In this document: positions 62,802 to 64,000 of the stretch, piece by piece
How the letters are laid out: every line of letters begins with the position of its first letter
Position numbering within the stretch: position 1 is the stretch's first letter
NCBI RefSeq assembly: GCF_011046735.1
Contig: NZ_CP049258.1
Span: forward strand, 434,001-498,000
Direction: 5' to 3'
Length of the DNA stretch: 64,000 nucleotides
DNA from: Nordella sp. HKS 07
GTDB taxonomy: Bacteria; Pseudomonadota; Alphaproteobacteria; Rhizobiales; Aestuariivirgaceae
The notes under the pieces: model-generated
Seen by the model: the letters and a program-made list of their open reading frames with translations, nothing else
Databases searched by the model: none
What the model was told of the DNA's origin: nothing
Position numbers and translations under genes: made by a program

Positions 62802-64000
62802 GTGACCAATATCTACGAGCAAGGGCTTGCGCCCAACGCCGCGAACTACACGCCCTTGTCGCCCGTCTCCTTTCTCAAGCGCTCGGCGCTCGTTTTTCCC
62901 GACAAGGTCGCGGTGATCGACGAAGCGCGGACTTACACCTATCGCGAGCTCGAAGAACGCGCGCGCCGTCTCGCCTCCGCCTTGCGCCAGCGCGGCATCG
63001 GAACAGGTTCCACCGTCGCCATCATGGCTGCGAACAGCGCGGCGATGATCGAGGCGCATTTCGCGGTTCCCCTAGCGGGCGCGGTTCTCAACTGCCTCAA
63101 CATCAGGCTCGACTCGGCGACCATCGCCGTCTGTCTCAGGCATGGCGAGGCGAAGCTCGTCATCGTCGATCCGCAGTTCCTCGGCGTGATCGAGACCGCC
63201 CTCGCGCAAACCGGCCGCTCGATCGCCGTCGTGGTCATCGGCGATGCCTATGAGGAACTCCTCGCGGGAGGTGATCCCGCCGACGAGTTCCCGCCGCTCG
63301 ACAATGAATGGGCGCCGATCAGCCTTGGCTATACGTCGGGAACCACCGGGGATCCTAAAGGTGTCGTCTGCCATCATCGCGGCGCCTATCTCAACGCGCT
63401 CGGCAATGCGCTCGAGGCCCGCCTCGAGTCCACAAGCGTCTATCTGTGGACCCTGCCGATGTTTCATTGCAATGGCTGGTGCTACATCTGGGCCGTCACC
63501 GCGGTCGGTGGCACGCATGTGTGCCTGCGCCAGGTCGAGACCGGCATCGTCTTCGCCAAGATCAAGGAGCACGGCGTGACGCATTTCTGCGGCGCGCCGG
63601 TGGTGCTCAACATGTTGGCGCGCGCCGAGCGGCCGAAGGACTGGCGACTAGATCGTCCGGTCGACGTGCTGACCGGCGGTGCGGCACCTCCGAGCGCCAT
63701 CATCGCCGCGATGGAGGAGGCCGGCTTCCGCGTGAAGCATCTTTATGGCCTGACCGAAAGCTTCGGGCCGGCGCTGGTCTGCGCCTGGCACGATGAATGG
63801 ACGGACCTGCCGCTCGCCGATCGCGCGCGGCTCACCGCCCGGCAAGGCGTGACCTTCCCGACACTCGAAGCGGTGCGGGTCGCCGACCCCGTGACCGATG
63901 CGGAATGTCCGGCCGACGGCAGCACGATGGGTGAGATCTATCTGCGCGGCAACACCATCATGATGGGCTATCTCAAGAACCCTGAAGCCAGCGCCAAGGC
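62802..64000 (+). CDS. Acyl-CoA synthetase (AMP-forming), cut by the right edge
   Basis: 399 codons are present from a GTG at 62802 with GAGGG upstream; the C-terminus lies beyond the window. It is an ANL-superfamily ligase with the AMP-binding P-loop YTSGTTGDPKG, the AYLNALGNAL core, the YGLTESFGP adenylate motif and GEIYLRGNTIMMGY. It activates a medium- or long-chain acid to acyl-CoA and resembles AlkK-type synthetases. Substrate not determined. Confidence 0.9.
   Translation, partial: MTNIYEQGLAPNAANYTPLSPVSFLKRSALVFPDKVAVIDEARTYTYRELEERARRLASALRQRGIGTGSTVAIMAANSAAMIEAHFAVPLAGAVLNCLNIRLDSATIAVCLRHGEAKLVIVDPQFLGVIETALAQTGRSIAVVVIGDAYEELLAGGDPADEFPPLDNEWAPISLGYTSGTTGDPKGVVCHHRGAYLNALGNALEARLESTSVYLWTLPMFHCNGWCYIWAVTAVGGTHVCLRQVETGIVFAKIKEHGVTHFCGAPVVLNMLARAERPKDWRLDRPVDVLTGGAAPPSAIIAAMEEAGFRVKHLYGLTESFGPALVCAWHDEWTDLPLADRARLTARQGVTFPTLEAVRVADPVTDAECPADGSTMGEIYLRGNTIMMGYLKNPEASAK

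Overview
The window reads as high-GC DNA from an alphaproteobacterium of the order Hyphomicrobiales (Rhizobiales). The clearest pointer is the right half, which carries the CtrA cell-cycle control set (sciP, ctrA, chpT) with CtrA-type TTAAC boxes and GANTC sites. A fliJ-like gene, an eipA-type DUF1134 gene, PmtA-like phospholipid methyltransferases and mnmA sit around it. The genus cannot be fixed from sequence alone.

Layout. 1-3.6 kb: a truncated FAD amino-acid oxidoreductase divergent from an ornithine cyclodeaminase-family enzyme and a class V aminotransferase. 3.7-16.9 kb: an arsenic island. On the minus strand are the sensing genes aioX-aioS-aioR, then the arsenite oxidase genes aioB-aioA, then a moaA for molybdopterin synthesis. 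Divergent from aioX is arsR-arsC-aqpS-arsC. Converging on it is a second unit: arsR, a cysteine-tailed FAD monooxygenase and an MFS exporter. Together these could sense arsenite, oxidise it in the periplasm, reduce arsenate that leaks in, and let the resulting arsenite out. 17-24 kb: an integrative element without structural genes. It carries a tyrosine integrase, an AlpA-like excisionase, a prim-pol/ATPase, an SSB-like protein and RecT, and ends in the 3' part of a tRNA-Met(CAT) gene at 24035. That fragment looks like the right attachment site of an island whose other end lies left of the window.

24-36 kb: a catabolic module of two amidohydrolases, an oligopeptide-type ABC importer, a hydantoin/Asp-Glu racemase-family protein and a GntR regulator, bounded by identical 52-bp direct repeats. 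36-40.5 kb: small accessory genes and gene-poor DNA. 40.5-64 kb: core chromosome, with methyltransferases, mnmA, sciP, rsgA, a KefF/KefC potassium efflux pair, the ctrA-chpT-eipA neighbourhood, two tandem PAS-GGDEF proteins, a cold-shock gene and an acyl-CoA synthetase that runs off the right edge.

Four single-base frameshifts are visible (SSB-like gene, oligopeptide ATPase, rsgA twice). They may be real decay or assembly errors. The most unusual points are an AioR without the GAFTGA sigma-54 contact loop beside an aioBA promoter with no visible -24/-12 element; a 160-bp nested inverted repeat in the integrative element; an amidohydrolase without its HxH metal motif; and 52-bp repeats framing the catabolic module.
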